Origin: Prevotella sp. CAG:755
GTDB lineage: Bacteria > Bacteroidota > Bacteroidia > Bacteroidales > Bacteroidaceae
Length of the DNA stretch: 15,482 bases
NCBI GenBank assembly: GCA_000431275.1
Contig: HF989214.1
Span: forward strand, 67,981-83,462
Reading direction: 5' to 3'
In this document: one piece after another, positions 6,435 to 15,482 of the stretch
Layout of the letters: each line of letters opens with the position of its first letter
Numbering within the stretch: position 1 is the stretch's first letter
Translations under genes and position numbers: made by a program
Notes under the pieces: generated by a model
What the model saw: only the letters and a program-made list of their open reading frames with translations
Database searches by the model: none
What the model was told of the DNA's origin: nothing

Positions 6435-9400
6435 ATGAATAGGCTTATCGACTTTTTCCTCGCAGAAGCAGATGCTCCAAAAACATCGGCAACCTGTACA
6501 CATATAGCCACACACCCTCTTATCAACCGACTGTTCCGTGTAGGCCCGCCTCAGGCCGGATCGCCCGTACCGGACGAAAATGCCGAACGCCTGACATGTG
6601 AAAGCATCAGCGACATGCGCTTCCTCCGCTTGGTCTCACGCAAAGCCAGCGCCCCCTATGTCATGTTCTTCCTGCGCCCCGTCGCGCTGAACCTAGGCTA
6701 CCGCTGCATCGAACGCTTTGCCGAGATAGCAGAAGACAGTGGCGGGATTTTCTATTATTCCGACCGTTACGACATCGTCGACGGTACGCAGAAGCCTCAT
6801 CTCGTTGCGGACTACCAAGAAGGCAGTCTGCGCGACGATTTCGACTTCGGTGGCCTCGTTATGCTACGCACGGAAGCCCTGAGGGCCTTCATTAAATCCG
6901 AAGGGCACCTGCGCCTGCACCACGCAGCCCGCTACGCCCTCCGTCTTTTCCTAAGCCGTAACGGTCAGCTTTGCCACATACGCGAGGCACTCTATGCCGA
7001 AGAACTGACAGACCGCCGCACCAGCGGCGCCAAGCAATTCGACTACGTCAATCCCAGCAACCAAACGGTGCAGGCAGAAATGGAACGTGTCTGCACTGCC
7101 CACCTGAAAGCCATCGATGCCTGGCTTGCCCCAGACGAATTCAGCGAACCGGACCTGAATGCCATTCCTTTCGAGATCGAAGCTTCGGTGATTATCCCCG
7201 TACGCAACCGCGTCCGTACCATTGCCGACGCGGTGCGCAGTGCCCTTGGACAACAGGCTGACTTCCAGTTCAATATCCTCGTAGTCGACAACCATTCAAC
7301 CGACGGAACTACTGATATTCTCCGCGCGTTAGCCAAAGAAAACGAGCGGGTTATCCATCTCATTCCAGCACGCAGGGATCTCGGTATAGGCGGCTGTTGG
7401 GACACAGCCATACGACATGAACGTTGCGGAAAGTTTGCCGTACAGCTCGACTCTGACGACTTGTACAGTTCATCCCACACGTTGCAAACCCTTGTCAATG
7501 CCTTCTATGCCCAACACGCGGCAATGGTCATCGGCGCATACCGAATGGTCGACTTCAACCTGTCGACCATTCCACCCGGCCTCATCGCGCACAAAGAGTG
7601 GACCGCCACCAACGGTCGCAACAACGCTCTGCGTGTCAACGGACTAGGCGCCCCGCGCGCATTCTATGTTCCGCTGCTGCGCAAATGGGGCTTCCCAAAC
7701 ACATCCTACGGCGAAGATTACGCCCTTGGCCTTCACTTTTCGCGTTACTACCGAATCGGCCGTATTTATGACGAAGTCTATCTATGCCGTCGATGGGAGG
7801 GCAATTCCGACGCCGACCTCCCCATCGAGAAAGTCAACAGCCACAATGCCTACAAAGACAGCCTCCGGACCCAGGAAGTGCGCGCACGCCAAGCCCTCAA
7901 CCACCTTTGGCGTCACAAGCTTGACAAGGCTGAAGCCGAAAGCTTCTTTGAACAGCAAATGGCCACATGGCCCGAGACGAAAAAACGTTATCAGGAACTG
8001 GATTCACTGGTGGAGGTACATCCGCTTCCATTGGGCGACGAACACAGCCTTTGCGTACAGTTTAATCCGGCACGTAGCCGTTCGACGGAAGCAAAAGTCG
8101 ACCGTAAAAGTGTGGAAAACCGCCCCTGCTTCCTTTGCACACACAACCGGCCCGCAGAGCAGGACGCATTGGCTGTGGAGGGTAAATTCAACCTGCTTGT
8201 CAACCCCTATCCTATCCTCAACAGCCACTTCACTCTGCCCACGCGACGCCATGTGCCGCAACGGTTGGCGCCCTATTTCGGTGACCTCTGCCGAATGACT
8301 TGGGCGATGCCTGGTTACATCTTTATTTATAACGGAGCTTTCTGCGGCGCCTCTGCGCCCGACCACGCACACTTCCAAGCAGGACGCCGGGGACGCGTCC
8401 CGCTCGAACGCGATTGGAAGCGTTATGAAAACGCGCTCGAAAAGCTCTATCCTCTTGGAGGGAAAGAAGAGGCAGAACTCGAGGAACTCGGCTACACAGA
8501 CAAGAGCTGCGGAATCTACCTGCTACATGGCTACGTCTGTCCGGCTTTCGTTATCCGCACACACCACACGGAGGGCAGCTTCCCGCTGTTCCACAAAGTG
8601 TTTAGTAATCTACCGCTCCGCCCCGGCCACTATGAGCCCGACGTCAACGTACTGGCGTGGCGCCAGCAAGGCTTCGGAGCCGACGCCGACGAACTGGTCG
8701 TGATCATCATCCCGCGGGCAAAACACCGGCCATCGTGCTACACGGCAGCAGGCGACAGGCAAATACGCGTCAGCCCAGGCGCCATCGACATGGGCGGTTG
8801 CCTCATCACACCAAGAGCCGAAGACTTCAAACGCATGACGCCCGAACTCGCAGCACAGATTCTGAAAGAAGTAACCCTTCCTGAAACCGAGGTGAAACGC
8901 ATCGCCAACAAGCTGCAGGCTCCGGAAACTATGCCAGGCACAGAAACCGAAGACCACACCTTGGACGCCATGGTCACTGAGCCTAACGTCAACGTTGGCA
9001 TTATGCACGACACGTCGATTACCTTTACGCTACACGGCCCCTTCACCGCCAAAGGAAAGAGCGTGACCGGCACGGGCCATGTGTCATGTAGCGAAGGATG
9101 TATCCTTTGGAACGGCGAACTTTACAGCGAGCTGATCTTCACACCCGAAAAGCCGGACAGCACATTCACGCTGCACGGCGTGTCGATAGGCATCGGCTTT
9201 CACTGGGAGCGGAAAGAAGACGAGACTTTTGCAGGAAGCCTCCGGCTCATCGTGGAGGACGACAAAGTCATCGCCATCAACACCATTCCGGCAGAAGATT
9301 ACCTCACGAGTGTCATCAGTAGCGAAATGCGCGCGACCTCTTCGCTCGAACTGCTCAAAACGCACGCCATCGTGTCGCGTAGCTGGCTCTTTTCGCAGAT

Positions 9401-10283
9401 AAGTCGCGGCAACACGACCGGAGGGGGCAACTCCTATTTTTCATTTCCCCGGAAAGACGGCGAACATATCCGATGGTATGACCGCGAAGAGCATACGCTT
9501 TTCGACGTCTGCGCCGACGATCACTGTCAGCGTTACCAAGGCATCACACGTGCGACGAATCCAGCCGTCCGTAAAGCAGTTGAGGCGACGCGCGGGATGG
9601 TACTTGTCAGTGCGGGCGAACTTTGCGACACCCGTTTCTCAAAATGCTGCGGCGGCGTCACAGAGGAATACGCCTCATGCTGGGAAGACAAAAATATGCC
9701 ATACCTGACAGCCACACGCGATACCGCTACGGAAACGACCGCCCCCGACCTCACGAACGAGGTCGAGGCAGAACGGTGGATCAGGTCGACACCGGCATCA
9801 TTCTGCCACACCAGCAACAAAAACACGCTGCGCCAAGTGCTCAACGACTACGACCAAGAAACCAACGACTTCTACCGCTGGAAAGTGGAATACACACAAG
9901 CAGAAATAGCAGCTCTCATCCGAGAAAAACGCGGAGAAGATTTTGGCGCCATCGTTGACCTCGTTCCGGTACAGCGTGGAACAAGCGGCCGACTCGTCAA
10001 ACTGAAAATCGTAGGTACCGCCAAGACTCTCGTCATTGGAAAAGAGTTGGAAATCCGCCGCACCCTGTCAGCCACTCACCTTTACAGCTCTGCATTCGTC
10101 GTCGACCGGGAGGACGTTTGCAACGGTGTCCCCGGACGCTTCGTGCTTACCGGTGCCGGCTGGGGGCACGGCGTGGGCATGTGCCAAATCGGCGCCGCTG
10201 TGATGAGTGAGAAAGGAGCTACCTACGAAAAGATACTGCACCATTATTATAAAGGCGCAGAACTGAAAAAACTATACTCATGA
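6435..10283 (+). CDS. multidomain fusion: GT2 glycosyltransferase, DUF4922 (HIT/GalT-like), SpoIID/LytB
   Basis: This is one uninterrupted frame of 1282 residues. Residues about 70-190 look like a degenerate GT-A segment without a DxD. Residues about 250-455 form a family 2 glycosyltransferase ([22 protein letters not shown] at 339-342, GEDY at 426-429). Residues about 505-800 match DUF4922. They carry CFLC (565-568) and HAHFQ (644-648), which recall the zinc CxxC and catalytic HxHxQ of GalT and HIT-type nucleotidyltransferases. Residues about 850-1282 form a SpoIID/LytB domain: IPAEDYL and SSEM (Glu964 the likely catalytic acid), a C1026/H1030/C1031 cluster that may bind zinc, CCGG (1071-1074) and [10 protein letters not shown] (1245-1254). 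SpoIID enzymes cleave denuded peptidoglycan glycan strands. No signal peptide or membrane helix is visible, although SpoIID normally acts outside the cytoplasm. The stop overlaps the AmpG-like gene. The joint function is unknown. Confidence 0.88.
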   Translation: MNRLIDFFLAEADAPKTSATCTHIATHPLINRLFRVGPPQAGSPVPDENAERLTCESISDMRFLRLVSRKASAPYVMFFLRPVALNLGYRCIERFAEIAEDSGGIFYYSDRYDIVDGTQKPHLVADYQEGSLRDDFDFGGLVMLRTEALRAFIKSEGHLRLHHAARYALRLFLSRNGQLCHIREALYAEELTDRRTSGAKQFDYVNPSNQTVQAEMERVCTAHLKAIDAWLAPDEFSEPDLNAIPFEIEASVIIPVRNRVRTIADAVRSALGQQADFQFNILVVDNHSTDGTTDILRALAKENERVIHLIPARRDLGIGGCWDTAIRHERCGKFAVQLDSDDLYSSSHTLQTLVNAFYAQHAAMVIGAYRMVDFNLSTIPPGLIAHKEWTATNGRNNALRVNGLGAPRAFYVPLLRKWGFPNTSYGEDYALGLHFSRYYRIGRIYDEVYLCRRWEGNSDADLPIEKVNSHNAYKDSLRTQEVRARQALNHLWRHKLDKAEAESFFEQQMATWPETKKRYQELDSLVEVHPLPLGDEHSLCVQFNPARSRSTEAKVDRKSVENRPCFLCTHNRPAEQDALAVEGKFNLLVNPYPILNSHFTLPTRRHVPQRLAPYFGDLCRMTWAMPGYIFIYNGAFCGASAPDHAHFQAGRRGRVPLERDWKRYENALEKLYPLGGKEEAELEELGYTDKSCGIYLLHGYVCPAFVIRTHHTEGSFPLFHKVFSNLPLRPGHYEPDVNVLAWRQQGFGADADELVVIIIPRAKHRPSCYTAAGDRQIRVSPGAIDMGGCLITPRAEDFKRMTPELAAQILKEVTLPETEVKRIANKLQAPETMPGTETEDHTLDAMVTEPNVNVGIMHDTSITFTLHGPFTAKGKSVTGTGHVSCSEGCILWNGELYSELIFTPEKPDSTFTLHGVSIGIGFHWERKEDETFAGSLRLIVEDDKVIAINTIPAEDYLTSVISSEMRATSSLELLKTHAIVSRSWLFSQISRGNTTGGGNSYFSFPRKDGEHIRWYDREEHTLFDVCADDHCQRYQGITRATNPAVRKAVEATRGMVLVSAGELCDTRFSKCCGGVTEEYASCWEDKNMPYLTATRDTATETTAPDLTNEVEAERWIRSTPASFCHTSNKNTLRQVLNDYDQETNDFYRWKVEYTQAEIAALIREKRGEDFGAIVDLVPVQRGTSGRLVKLKIVGTAKTLVIGKELEIRRTLSATHLYSSAFVVDREDVCNGVPGRFVLTGAGWGHGVGMCQIGAAVMSEKGATYEKILHHYYKGAELKKLYS

Positions 10284-11551
10284 AAAACGTAGTACGCCGT
10301 TCGCCGTGGGCTTGGGTCCCGTCGCTTTATTTCGCCGAGGGCATCCCTTATGTCGTAGTCATGTCGATCGCCACGGTCATGTACAAACGGCTCGGATTGA
10401 CAAACACCGAAATCGCCCTCTACACCAGCTGGCTCTACTTGCCATGGGTTATTAAGCCCTTTTGGAGCCCATTAGTCGATCTTGTCAGTACCAAACGGTG
10501 GTGGGTCGTAGCGATGCAACTACTTGTCGGCGCGTCGCTCGGCGGCGTCGCTTTTACACTCCACCTGCCCGCAGCTGTCCAAGGCTCGCTTGCCTTTTTC
10601 TGGCTGATGGCATTTAGTAGCGCGACGCATGACATCGCTGCTGACGGATACTACATGCTGGCGCTCGATTCTCATAAACAGTCGCTTTATGTCGGCATCC
10701 GAAGCACGTTCTACCGCTTGGCTACCATCGCCGGACAGGGCGTGCTCATCATGGTGGCCGGAGCGCTTGAAGTCTACACCAAAGAGGTGACATACGCGTG
10801 GAGCCTGACACTCTATCTGACTGCCGGGTTATTCCTTGCACTCTGCCTCTACCACCAGTTTATCTTGCCCCGCCCCGCAGCCGACAGCCTCCGCAAAGTG
10901 GAGCCACGACATATCGTGCAACAATTTGCCGACACCTTTGTCTCGTTCTTTCGCAAACCCGGCATTTTGACAGCTGTACTCTTCATGCTTTTCTACCGTT
11001 TTCCAGAAGCTATGCTGACCAAGATTTGCCCCTTGTTTATGCTTGAAGCGAAAGGTACTGGGGGACTTGGCCTGTCGACATCCGAGTTAGGTTTTGTCCA
11101 AGGTACGGTCGGCGTCATCGGACTGACCATTGGCGGCATAGTCGGTGGTATCGCGGCGGCCAAAGGCGGATTGCGACGGTGGTTGTGGCCAATGGTGTGG
11201 AGCATTTCGTTACCTAATGTTGTATACATTTACCTCAGCTATTTCCAACCCGACAACTTCTTCATCATCAACGCCTGCGTTTTCGTCGAACAGTTCGGCT
11301 ATGGTTTCGGGTTTACTGCTTATATGCTCTATCTCATCTACTTTTCACGTGGAAGTAATCAAACGGCGCACTACGCGCTCTGCACCGCTTTCATGGCAGC
11401 CGGCATGATGTTCCCGGGAATGATTGCAGGATGGCTACAAGAACAAATCGGATACCTGAACTTCTTCAACCTCGTCCTTGTGCTCTGTCTGATGACTGTG
11501 GGTGTCGCAAAGCTCATTAAAATCGACCCGAAATTCGGAATAAAAGAATGA
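10280..11551 (+). CDS. AmpG-like MFS transporter, probable muropeptide permease
   Basis: The 423-residue protein has about 12 hydrophobic helices and the major-facilitator pattern. Features recalling AmpG are an N-terminal [10 protein letters not shown] (16-24), the loop KPFWSPLVD (59-67) and [12 protein letters not shown] (113-124), which corresponds to the SxQDIxxDAY region of AmpG. AmpG imports GlcNAc-anhydroMurNAc and its peptides from the periplasm for cell-wall recycling. Its ATG overlaps the stop of the SpoIID-containing gene (ATGA), so the two are translationally coupled. This supports a peptidoglycan-derived substrate, but the actual substrate is not shown by sequence and other sugar or solute transport is possible. 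No nagZ, anmK or ampD is visible in the window. Confidence 0.82.
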   Translation: MKNVVRRSPWAWVPSLYFAEGIPYVVVMSIATVMYKRLGLTNTEIALYTSWLYLPWVIKPFWSPLVDLVSTKRWWVVAMQLLVGASLGGVAFTLHLPAAVQGSLAFFWLMAFSSATHDIAADGYYMLALDSHKQSLYVGIRSTFYRLATIAGQGVLIMVAGALEVYTKEVTYAWSLTLYLTAGLFLALCLYHQFILPRPAADSLRKVEPRHIVQQFADTFVSFFRKPGILTAVLFMLFYRFPEAMLTKICPLFMLEAKGTGGLGLSTSELGFVQGTVGVIGLTIGGIVGGIAAAKGGLRRWLWPMVWSISLPNVVYIYLSYFQPDNFFIINACVFVEQFGYGFGFTAYMLYLIYFSRGSNQTAHYALCTAFMAAGMMFPGMIAGWLQEQIGYLNFFNLVLVLCLMTVGVAKLIKIDPKFGIKE

Positions 11552-11581
11552 GATTGTTCCATGCGAAAGGGAATTAATTGT

Positions 11582-11589
11582 TATTTTTG
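11582..11589 (+). promoter_or_regulatory. -7 box for galE
   Basis: TATTTTTG fits TAnnTTTG and lies 30 bases before the galE ATG at 11620. A TTG at 11554-11556 is further upstream than the ideal -33 distance, so the upstream element is weak. The box supports galE having its own promoter and a leader of about 25 bases. Confidence 0.55.
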
Positions 11590-11619
11590 CAAGTGAAATA
11601 CTCATTAAACACTACGATA

Positions 11620-12660
11620 ATGAAAAAGACTATTCTGGTAACCGGTGGAACCGGTTTCATCGGTTCGCACACCACTGTCGAACTTCAAAATGCCGGCTAT
11701 GACGTCGTCATCGTAGACAACCTTTCGAATTCGAAAGCAGACGTGGTGGACGGTATCGAAAAAATCACAGGCATCCGTCCGGCCTTCGAAGAGGTGGATT
11801 GCTGTGACAAGGACGCCTTGGACGCCGTGTTTAACAAATATCCCGACATCTGTGGCGTCATCCACTTCGCTGCCAGCAAAGCAGTCGGCGAGAGCGTTGA
11901 AAAACCCTTGAAGTATTATTACAATAATATCGTATCGCTGGTCAACCTGCTTGACCTCATGCCCAAACACGGCGTGAAAGGCATCATCTTCTCATCTTCA
12001 TGTACCGTTTACGGACAGCCGGCTCCCGAAAACTTGCCAGTAACAGAAGAAGCACCCATCCAGAAGGCCGAAAGCCCTTATGGCAACACGAAACAGATCA
12101 ACGAAGAAATCGTTCAGGACTTTGTCAAGAGCGGAGCTCCCATCGGCGCTGTACTGTTGCGCTATTTCAACCCCATCGGCGCCCACCCTACAGCTATCAT
12201 CGGCGAAATGCCTAACGGTGTACCCGCCAACCTTATCCCCTACCTCACCCAAACGGCCATCGGAATCCGCAAGGAACTCGTCGTATTCGGCAACGATTAT
12301 GACACACCCGACGGCACCTGCATCCGCGACTTCATCTATGTGCTCGACTTGGCCAAGGCTCACGTCTGCGCCATGGCCCGCATCCTCGAAGGCAAGCAGG
12401 CAGAACCCGTTGAGGTATTCAATGTGGGTACGGGCAACGGCGTTTCAGTCATGGAACTCATCAACACGTTCGAAAAGTGCACCGGCGTTAAGTTGAACTA
12501 CAAGATTGGCCCGCGCCGTGCCGGCGACATCGAGAAAGTATGGGGCAACGTAGACAAAGCCAACAACGTGCTGGGCTGGAAAGCCGTCCATACGCTTGAA
12601 GAGGCGCTTTCCTCAGCATGGAAGTGGCAGTTGAAGCTGCGCGAAGACGGCATCATGTAA
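11620..12660 (+). CDS. galE: UDP-glucose 4-epimerase
   Basis: GalE interconverts UDP-glucose and UDP-galactose (often also the N-acetyl forms) using bound NAD, feeding surface polysaccharide and galactose metabolism. The 346-residue product is full length. It has the Rossmann motif TGGTGFIGS at 8-16, VDNLSNS (32-38), HFAASKAVGES (82-92), SSSCTVYG (125-132, Ser127 catalytic), YGNTK with Tyr154 and Lys158, and RYFNPIGAHP (181-190). All catalytic residues are present. The open frame extends to 11578, but that segment contains the probable promoter box, and homologues begin at MKKTILVTGG, so I use 11620. The neighbours are not galactose genes; a link to the GT and GalT-like domains of the upstream fusion is possible but speculative. 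Confidence 0.95.
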   Translation: MKKTILVTGGTGFIGSHTTVELQNAGYDVVIVDNLSNSKADVVDGIEKITGIRPAFEEVDCCDKDALDAVFNKYPDICGVIHFAASKAVGESVEKPLKYYYNNIVSLVNLLDLMPKHGVKGIIFSSSCTVYGQPAPENLPVTEEAPIQKAESPYGNTKQINEEIVQDFVKSGAPIGAVLLRYFNPIGAHPTAIIGEMPNGVPANLIPYLTQTAIGIRKELVVFGNDYDTPDGTCIRDFIYVLDLAKAHVCAMARILEGKQAEPVEVFNVGTGNGVSVMELINTFEKCTGVKLNYKIGPRRAGDIEKVWGNVDKANNVLGWKAVHTLEEALSSAWKWQLKLREDGIM

Positions 12661-12703
12661 GCCATAGCAGGCTTCATTGACCAAAACCACCTTTTTCATA
12701 AGA

Positions 12704-12741
12704 CGAGGAGCAGCTTGGATTTTTTGCAAGACTGCTCCTCG
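12704..12741 (+). other. strong hairpin between galE and nspC
   Basis: CGAGGAGCAG (12704-12713) is perfectly inverted as CTGCTCCTCG (12732-12741). CTTG (12714-12717) and CAAG (12727-12730) extend the stem inside, past a bulged A at 12731. The apical loop is T-rich (GATTTTTTG). No T-tract follows, so it is not a classical intrinsic terminator. It could be a galE 3' end, an attenuator or a leader structure for nspC. Confidence 0.6.
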
Positions 12742-12768
12742 CTTGTCAATCTTCCACCTCCATCATTC

Positions 12769-13947
12769 ATGGACAACTCCTCACTTCACGGGCTCGCCAC
12801 ACCGTACTACGTGTTGGACGAAACCAAGTTGCGGGCTAACCTCAGACTCATCCAATCAGTAGCGATACAAAGTGGTGCCGAAATCATCCTGGCATTCAAA
12901 GCCTACGCCTTGTGGCGGACATTCTCCATCTTCCGCGAGTATATCAGCCACACGACGGCCTCGTCGCCTTACGAAGCCCGCCTGGCCTACGAAGAGTTCG
13001 GCTCAAAGGCCCACACTTATTCTCCGGCCTATGAGAAACATACGTTCCATACCATTTTGGAATGCAGCAGCCATATCACGTTCAATTCGCTCAGCCAATA
13101 TGCCCTCTTCATTGACGACGTGAAAACGTGGAACGCTCATCACACTCCTGTCAGCTGCGGCCTGCGCATCAACCCCGAATACAGCGAGATCGAAACCGAA
13201 ATTTACAATCCCTGTGCTCCTGGGAGCCGTTTCGGCGTGCTCGCGTCACAGCTACCCAACGACTTGCCCGAAGGCATTGAAGGTTTCCATTGCCACAATC
13301 ATTGCGAAAGCAGCGCCGAAGCGCTCGCCCGTTCATTGGAACACATTGAGGAAAAATTCGGTTGCTGGCTCGACAAAATCAAATGGCTCAACCTTGGCGG
13401 CGGCCACCTGATGACGCGCGAGGGCTACGATATCGGACTACTCATCCGCACGCTCACCTGTTTCTGCCAGCGCCACCCGAACCTTCACCTCATCCTTGAA
13501 CCCGGCTCGGCCTTTGCCTGGCGAACGGGGGATTTAGTCAGCCAAGTGGTCGACGTCGTGGAAAACGACGGAATCAAAACCGCCATTCTCAACGTCAGTT
13601 TCACGTGCCACATGCCCGATTGTCTTGAAATGCCCTATTGGCCAACCGTCGCGGGCGCCACGACATTGAGCGGGGACGACGCCGTAGGGCATGAGCGTGA
13701 AGCTACGGTCTACCGTCTGGGAGGCAATAGCTGCCTGAGCGGCGACTTCATGGGCTACTGGCGCTTCCCGGCGCCACTCCGCGTCGGCGATACCGTCACA
13801 TTCGAAGACATGATCCACTACACTACCGTCAAGACCAACATGTTCAACGGCATCGACCATCCGGCCATTGTCCTGCTCCATGAAAGCGGGCAGGCCGAAG
13901 TGTTGCGTAGTTACACTTACGAGGACTATCGCGACCGCATGTGTTAA
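12769..13947 (+). CDS. nspC: carboxynorspermidine decarboxylase
   Basis: NspC is a PLP enzyme that decarboxylates carboxynorspermidine or carboxyspermidine, the last step of the alternative polyamine route used by many gut Bacteroidota to make spermidine. The 392-residue product is close to family length and has the alanine-racemase-type barrel. Visible features are LAFKAYALW with the PLP lysine Lys44, SSPYEARLA (65-73), HCHNHCE (174-180), LNLGGGH (207-213), EPGSAF (244-249) and NSCLSGDFMG (320-329) with Cys322 and Asp326. The frame stays open to a TTG at 12715, but that codon lies in the hairpin. ATG 12769 aligns better with the expected start just before TPYYVLDE. The partner carboxynorspermidine dehydrogenase gene is not nearby in this window. 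Confidence 0.92.
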   Translation: MDNSSLHGLATPYYVLDETKLRANLRLIQSVAIQSGAEIILAFKAYALWRTFSIFREYISHTTASSPYEARLAYEEFGSKAHTYSPAYEKHTFHTILECSSHITFNSLSQYALFIDDVKTWNAHHTPVSCGLRINPEYSEIETEIYNPCAPGSRFGVLASQLPNDLPEGIEGFHCHNHCESSAEALARSLEHIEEKFGCWLDKIKWLNLGGGHLMTREGYDIGLLIRTLTCFCQRHPNLHLILEPGSAFAWRTGDLVSQVVDVVENDGIKTAILNVSFTCHMPDCLEMPYWPTVAGATTLSGDDAVGHEREATVYRLGGNSCLSGDFMGYWRFPAPLRVGDTVTFEDMIHYTTVKTNMFNGIDHPAIVLLHESGQAEVLRSYTYEDYRDRMC

Positions 13948-13981
13948 CACCTATAACTTATAACCGTATTTATCATTCGAC

Positions 13982-15482
13982 ATGAAGCAAAAGCAATTAC
14001 CTGAAAACGCGTTCACAGAGCTGAAAGAAGGCGAAGAATACCAGCCCCTGATGAACCCCAAACAACAATATCGCGAAGTCACGCCGTGGTCCATCTGCTG
14101 GGGTATCCTGATGGCCATCATTTTCTCGGCCGCCACGGCCTACCTCGGTCTCAAAGTGGGACAAGTCTTCGAAGCCGCCATTCCTATCACCATTATCGCT
14201 ATCGGCGTGAGCGGTGCAGCCCACCGCAAAGACCCGATGGGCGAAAACGTCATTATCCAAAGCATCGGCGCCTGCTCGGGCATGATTGTGAGCGGTGCCA
14301 TCTTCACACTGCCTGCCCTCTATATTCTGCAAGCCAAATATCCCGAAATCACGGTTAATTTTGTTGAAGTTTTCATGGCTTCGCTGCTGGGAGGCATCTT
14401 GGGCATCCTGTTTCTCATCCCGTTCCGCAAATACTTTGTCAAAGACATGCACGGCAAGTATCCTTTCCCCGAAGCGACGGCCTCGACGCAGGTGCTCGTC
14501 TCCGGCGAGAATGGCGGCAAGCAAGCCAAACCTCTTCTTGTAGCCGGCCTTATCGGCGGTCTCTATGACTTTATTGCAGCCACATTCGGCCTGTGGAACG
14601 AAACGTTCACCAGCCGCGTGTGTGCCTGGGGACAGACCGTGGCCGACCAGGCCAAGGTGTTGTTCAAGATCAACACCGGCGCAGCCGTGCTCGGCATGGG
14701 CTACATCGTCGGGCTCAAATACTCCGCCATCATTTGTTTTGGTTCTGTCGTTGTCTGGTGGCTCATCGTTCCGGGCATCGGCCTTTTCTTCCCTGACCTC
14801 ACCCTTCCCGCCGGCATCACGGCCGCCCAAGCCACGCCCGAGCAAATCTTCGACTACGCCAAGAGCATCGGTATCGGTGGCATCGCCATGGCCGGCATCA
14901 TCGGCATAGTCAAAAGCTGGGGTGTCATCCGTAGTGCCATTGGCCTGGCAGGCCGCGAACTTGGCGGAAAGTCAAAAACCGAGACAGACGTGCCCCGCAC
15001 ACAGCGCGACATCCCGATGAAAATCATCGCTATCGGTTCGCTCGTCACGCTCGCAGCCATCTTCCTTTTCTTCTACTTTGGCGTCATGGACGGCAACCTG
15101 CTGTTCAGTGTGGTCGGCATTCTTCTCGTCGCTATCATTTCGTTCCTCTTCACCACTGTCGCCGCCAACGCCATCGCCATTGTGGGCAGCAATCCTGTAT
15201 CGGGCATGACACTCATGACCCTTATCCTCTCATCAGTCATCATGGTAGCCGTAGGTCTGAAAGGCACAGGCGGCATGGTGGCAGCCTTGATTATGGGCGG
15301 CGTGGTCTGCACTGCGCTGGCCAGCTCAGGCAGTTTCATCACCGACTTGAAGATTGGTTACTGGCTTGGCAGCACACCGCGCAAGCAGGAAGGACTGAAA
15401 TTCCTCGGCACACTCGTTTCGGCGGCCACAGTCGGTGGCGTCATCATCATCCTCGAAAAGAGCTACGGCTTCACCAGCGGCC
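13982..15482 (+). CDS. OPT family oligopeptide transporter (5' part)
   Basis: The frame is open from ATG 13982 to the window edge (500 complete codons), so the 3' end is missing. After a hydrophilic N terminus (to about residue 35) there are repeated membrane segments and motifs of the OPT superfamily: TAYLGLKVGQVFEAAIP near 52-68, HRKDPMGENVIIQSIG near 83-98, YPFPEATA near 160-167, and NPVSGMTLMT near 405-414, which matches the NPxSGM pattern of these proteins. OPT proteins move oligopeptides or metal chelates across the inner membrane. The substrate cannot be deduced. It begins 34 bases after nspC. No -7 box of the TAnnTTTG type is visible in that gap, so cotranscription with nspC is possible. 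Confidence 0.9.
   Translation, partial: MKQKQLPENAFTELKEGEEYQPLMNPKQQYREVTPWSICWGILMAIIFSAATAYLGLKVGQVFEAAIPITIIAIGVSGAAHRKDPMGENVIIQSIGACSGMIVSGAIFTLPALYILQAKYPEITVNFVEVFMASLLGGILGILFLIPFRKYFVKDMHGKYPFPEATASTQVLVSGENGGKQAKPLLVAGLIGGLYDFIAATFGLWNETFTSRVCAWGQTVADQAKVLFKINTGAAVLGMGYIVGLKYSAIICFGSVVVWWLIVPGIGLFFPDLTLPAGITAAQATPEQIFDYAKSIGIGGIAMAGIIGIVKSWGVIRSAIGLAGRELGGKSKTETDVPRTQRDIPMKIIAIGSLVTLAAIFLFFYFGVMDGNLLFSVVGILLVAIISFLFTTVAANAIAIVGSNPVSGMTLMTLILSSVIMVAVGLKGTGGMVAALIMGGVVCTALASSGSFITDLKIGYWLGSTPRKQEGLKFLGTLVSAATVGGVIIILEKSYGFTSG

Noticed and set aside
12719..12726. ATTTTTTG as a possible -7 promoter box for nspC
   Set aside because: It lacks the TA at the first two consensus positions and lies within the hairpin loop, so the match is too weak to call.
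13948..13981. Near-repeat CTATAAC/TTATAAC before the OPT gene as a promoter
   Set aside because: It does not match TAnnTTTG and lacks a TTTG element; the sequence is simply AT-rich.
13997..14845. Minus-strand open frame of 282 codons opposite the OPT gene
   Set aside because: The plus strand encodes a clear OPT transporter. The reverse translation is low-complexity in Gly, Asp, Glu and His with no domain.

Overview
The window is a piece of a Bacteroidales-type (Bacteroidota) chromosome; genus is not resolvable from the sequence alone. The evidence is the repeated Bacteroidota-style -7 promoter box TAnnTTTG in front of transcription units, the absence of clear Shine-Dalgarno sequences, and gene families typical of the group: a FeoB-associated Cys-rich protein, a short MenE, a CCDC81-like HU plus SPOR protein, a DUF4922 protein and an AmpG-like MFS protein. 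Coding DNA looks moderately GC-rich (not computed). All genes but one lie on the + strand. No mobile element, CRISPR array or rRNA was seen.

Layout. 1-153: tail of a FeoB-associated Cys-rich membrane protein. 180-250: tRNA-Cys(GCA) with its own promoter and a downstream hairpin. 314-3174: tightly packed menB-menC-menE (menaquinone synthesis; the three enzymes act in the order MenC, MenE, MenB). 3250-5266: a three-gene operon encoding an HU-like/SPOR transmembrane protein, a zinc-ribbon FHA protein and a small secreted protein. 5291-6193 on the minus strand: an uncharacterised multi-spanning membrane protein, convergent with that operon. 6194-6434: divergent promoter region. 6435-11551: a two-gene operon, a 1282-residue fusion (degenerate GT-A-like segment, family 2 glycosyltransferase, DUF4922/HIT-like nucleotidyltransferase, SpoIID/LytB) overlapping an AmpG-like MFS transporter. 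11620-12660: galE. 12769-13947: nspC (carboxynorspermidine decarboxylase), preceded by a strong hairpin. 13982 to the end: an OPT-family oligopeptide transporter that runs off the window.

The most interesting locus is 6435-11551. It joins sugar-nucleotide chemistry (GT2 and a GalT-like domain with CxxC and HxHxQ motifs) to a peptidoglycan-cleaving SpoIID domain in one polypeptide without a visible signal peptide, translationally coupled to a muropeptide-permease-like gene. This suggests an undescribed cell-wall recycling or sugar-salvage module, but the function is inferred only from domain content and gene order.

Several starts were moved downstream of the longest possible ORF because of promoter position, operon overlap or family alignment: menE at 2167, the minus-strand membrane protein at 6193, galE at 11620 and nspC at 12769.
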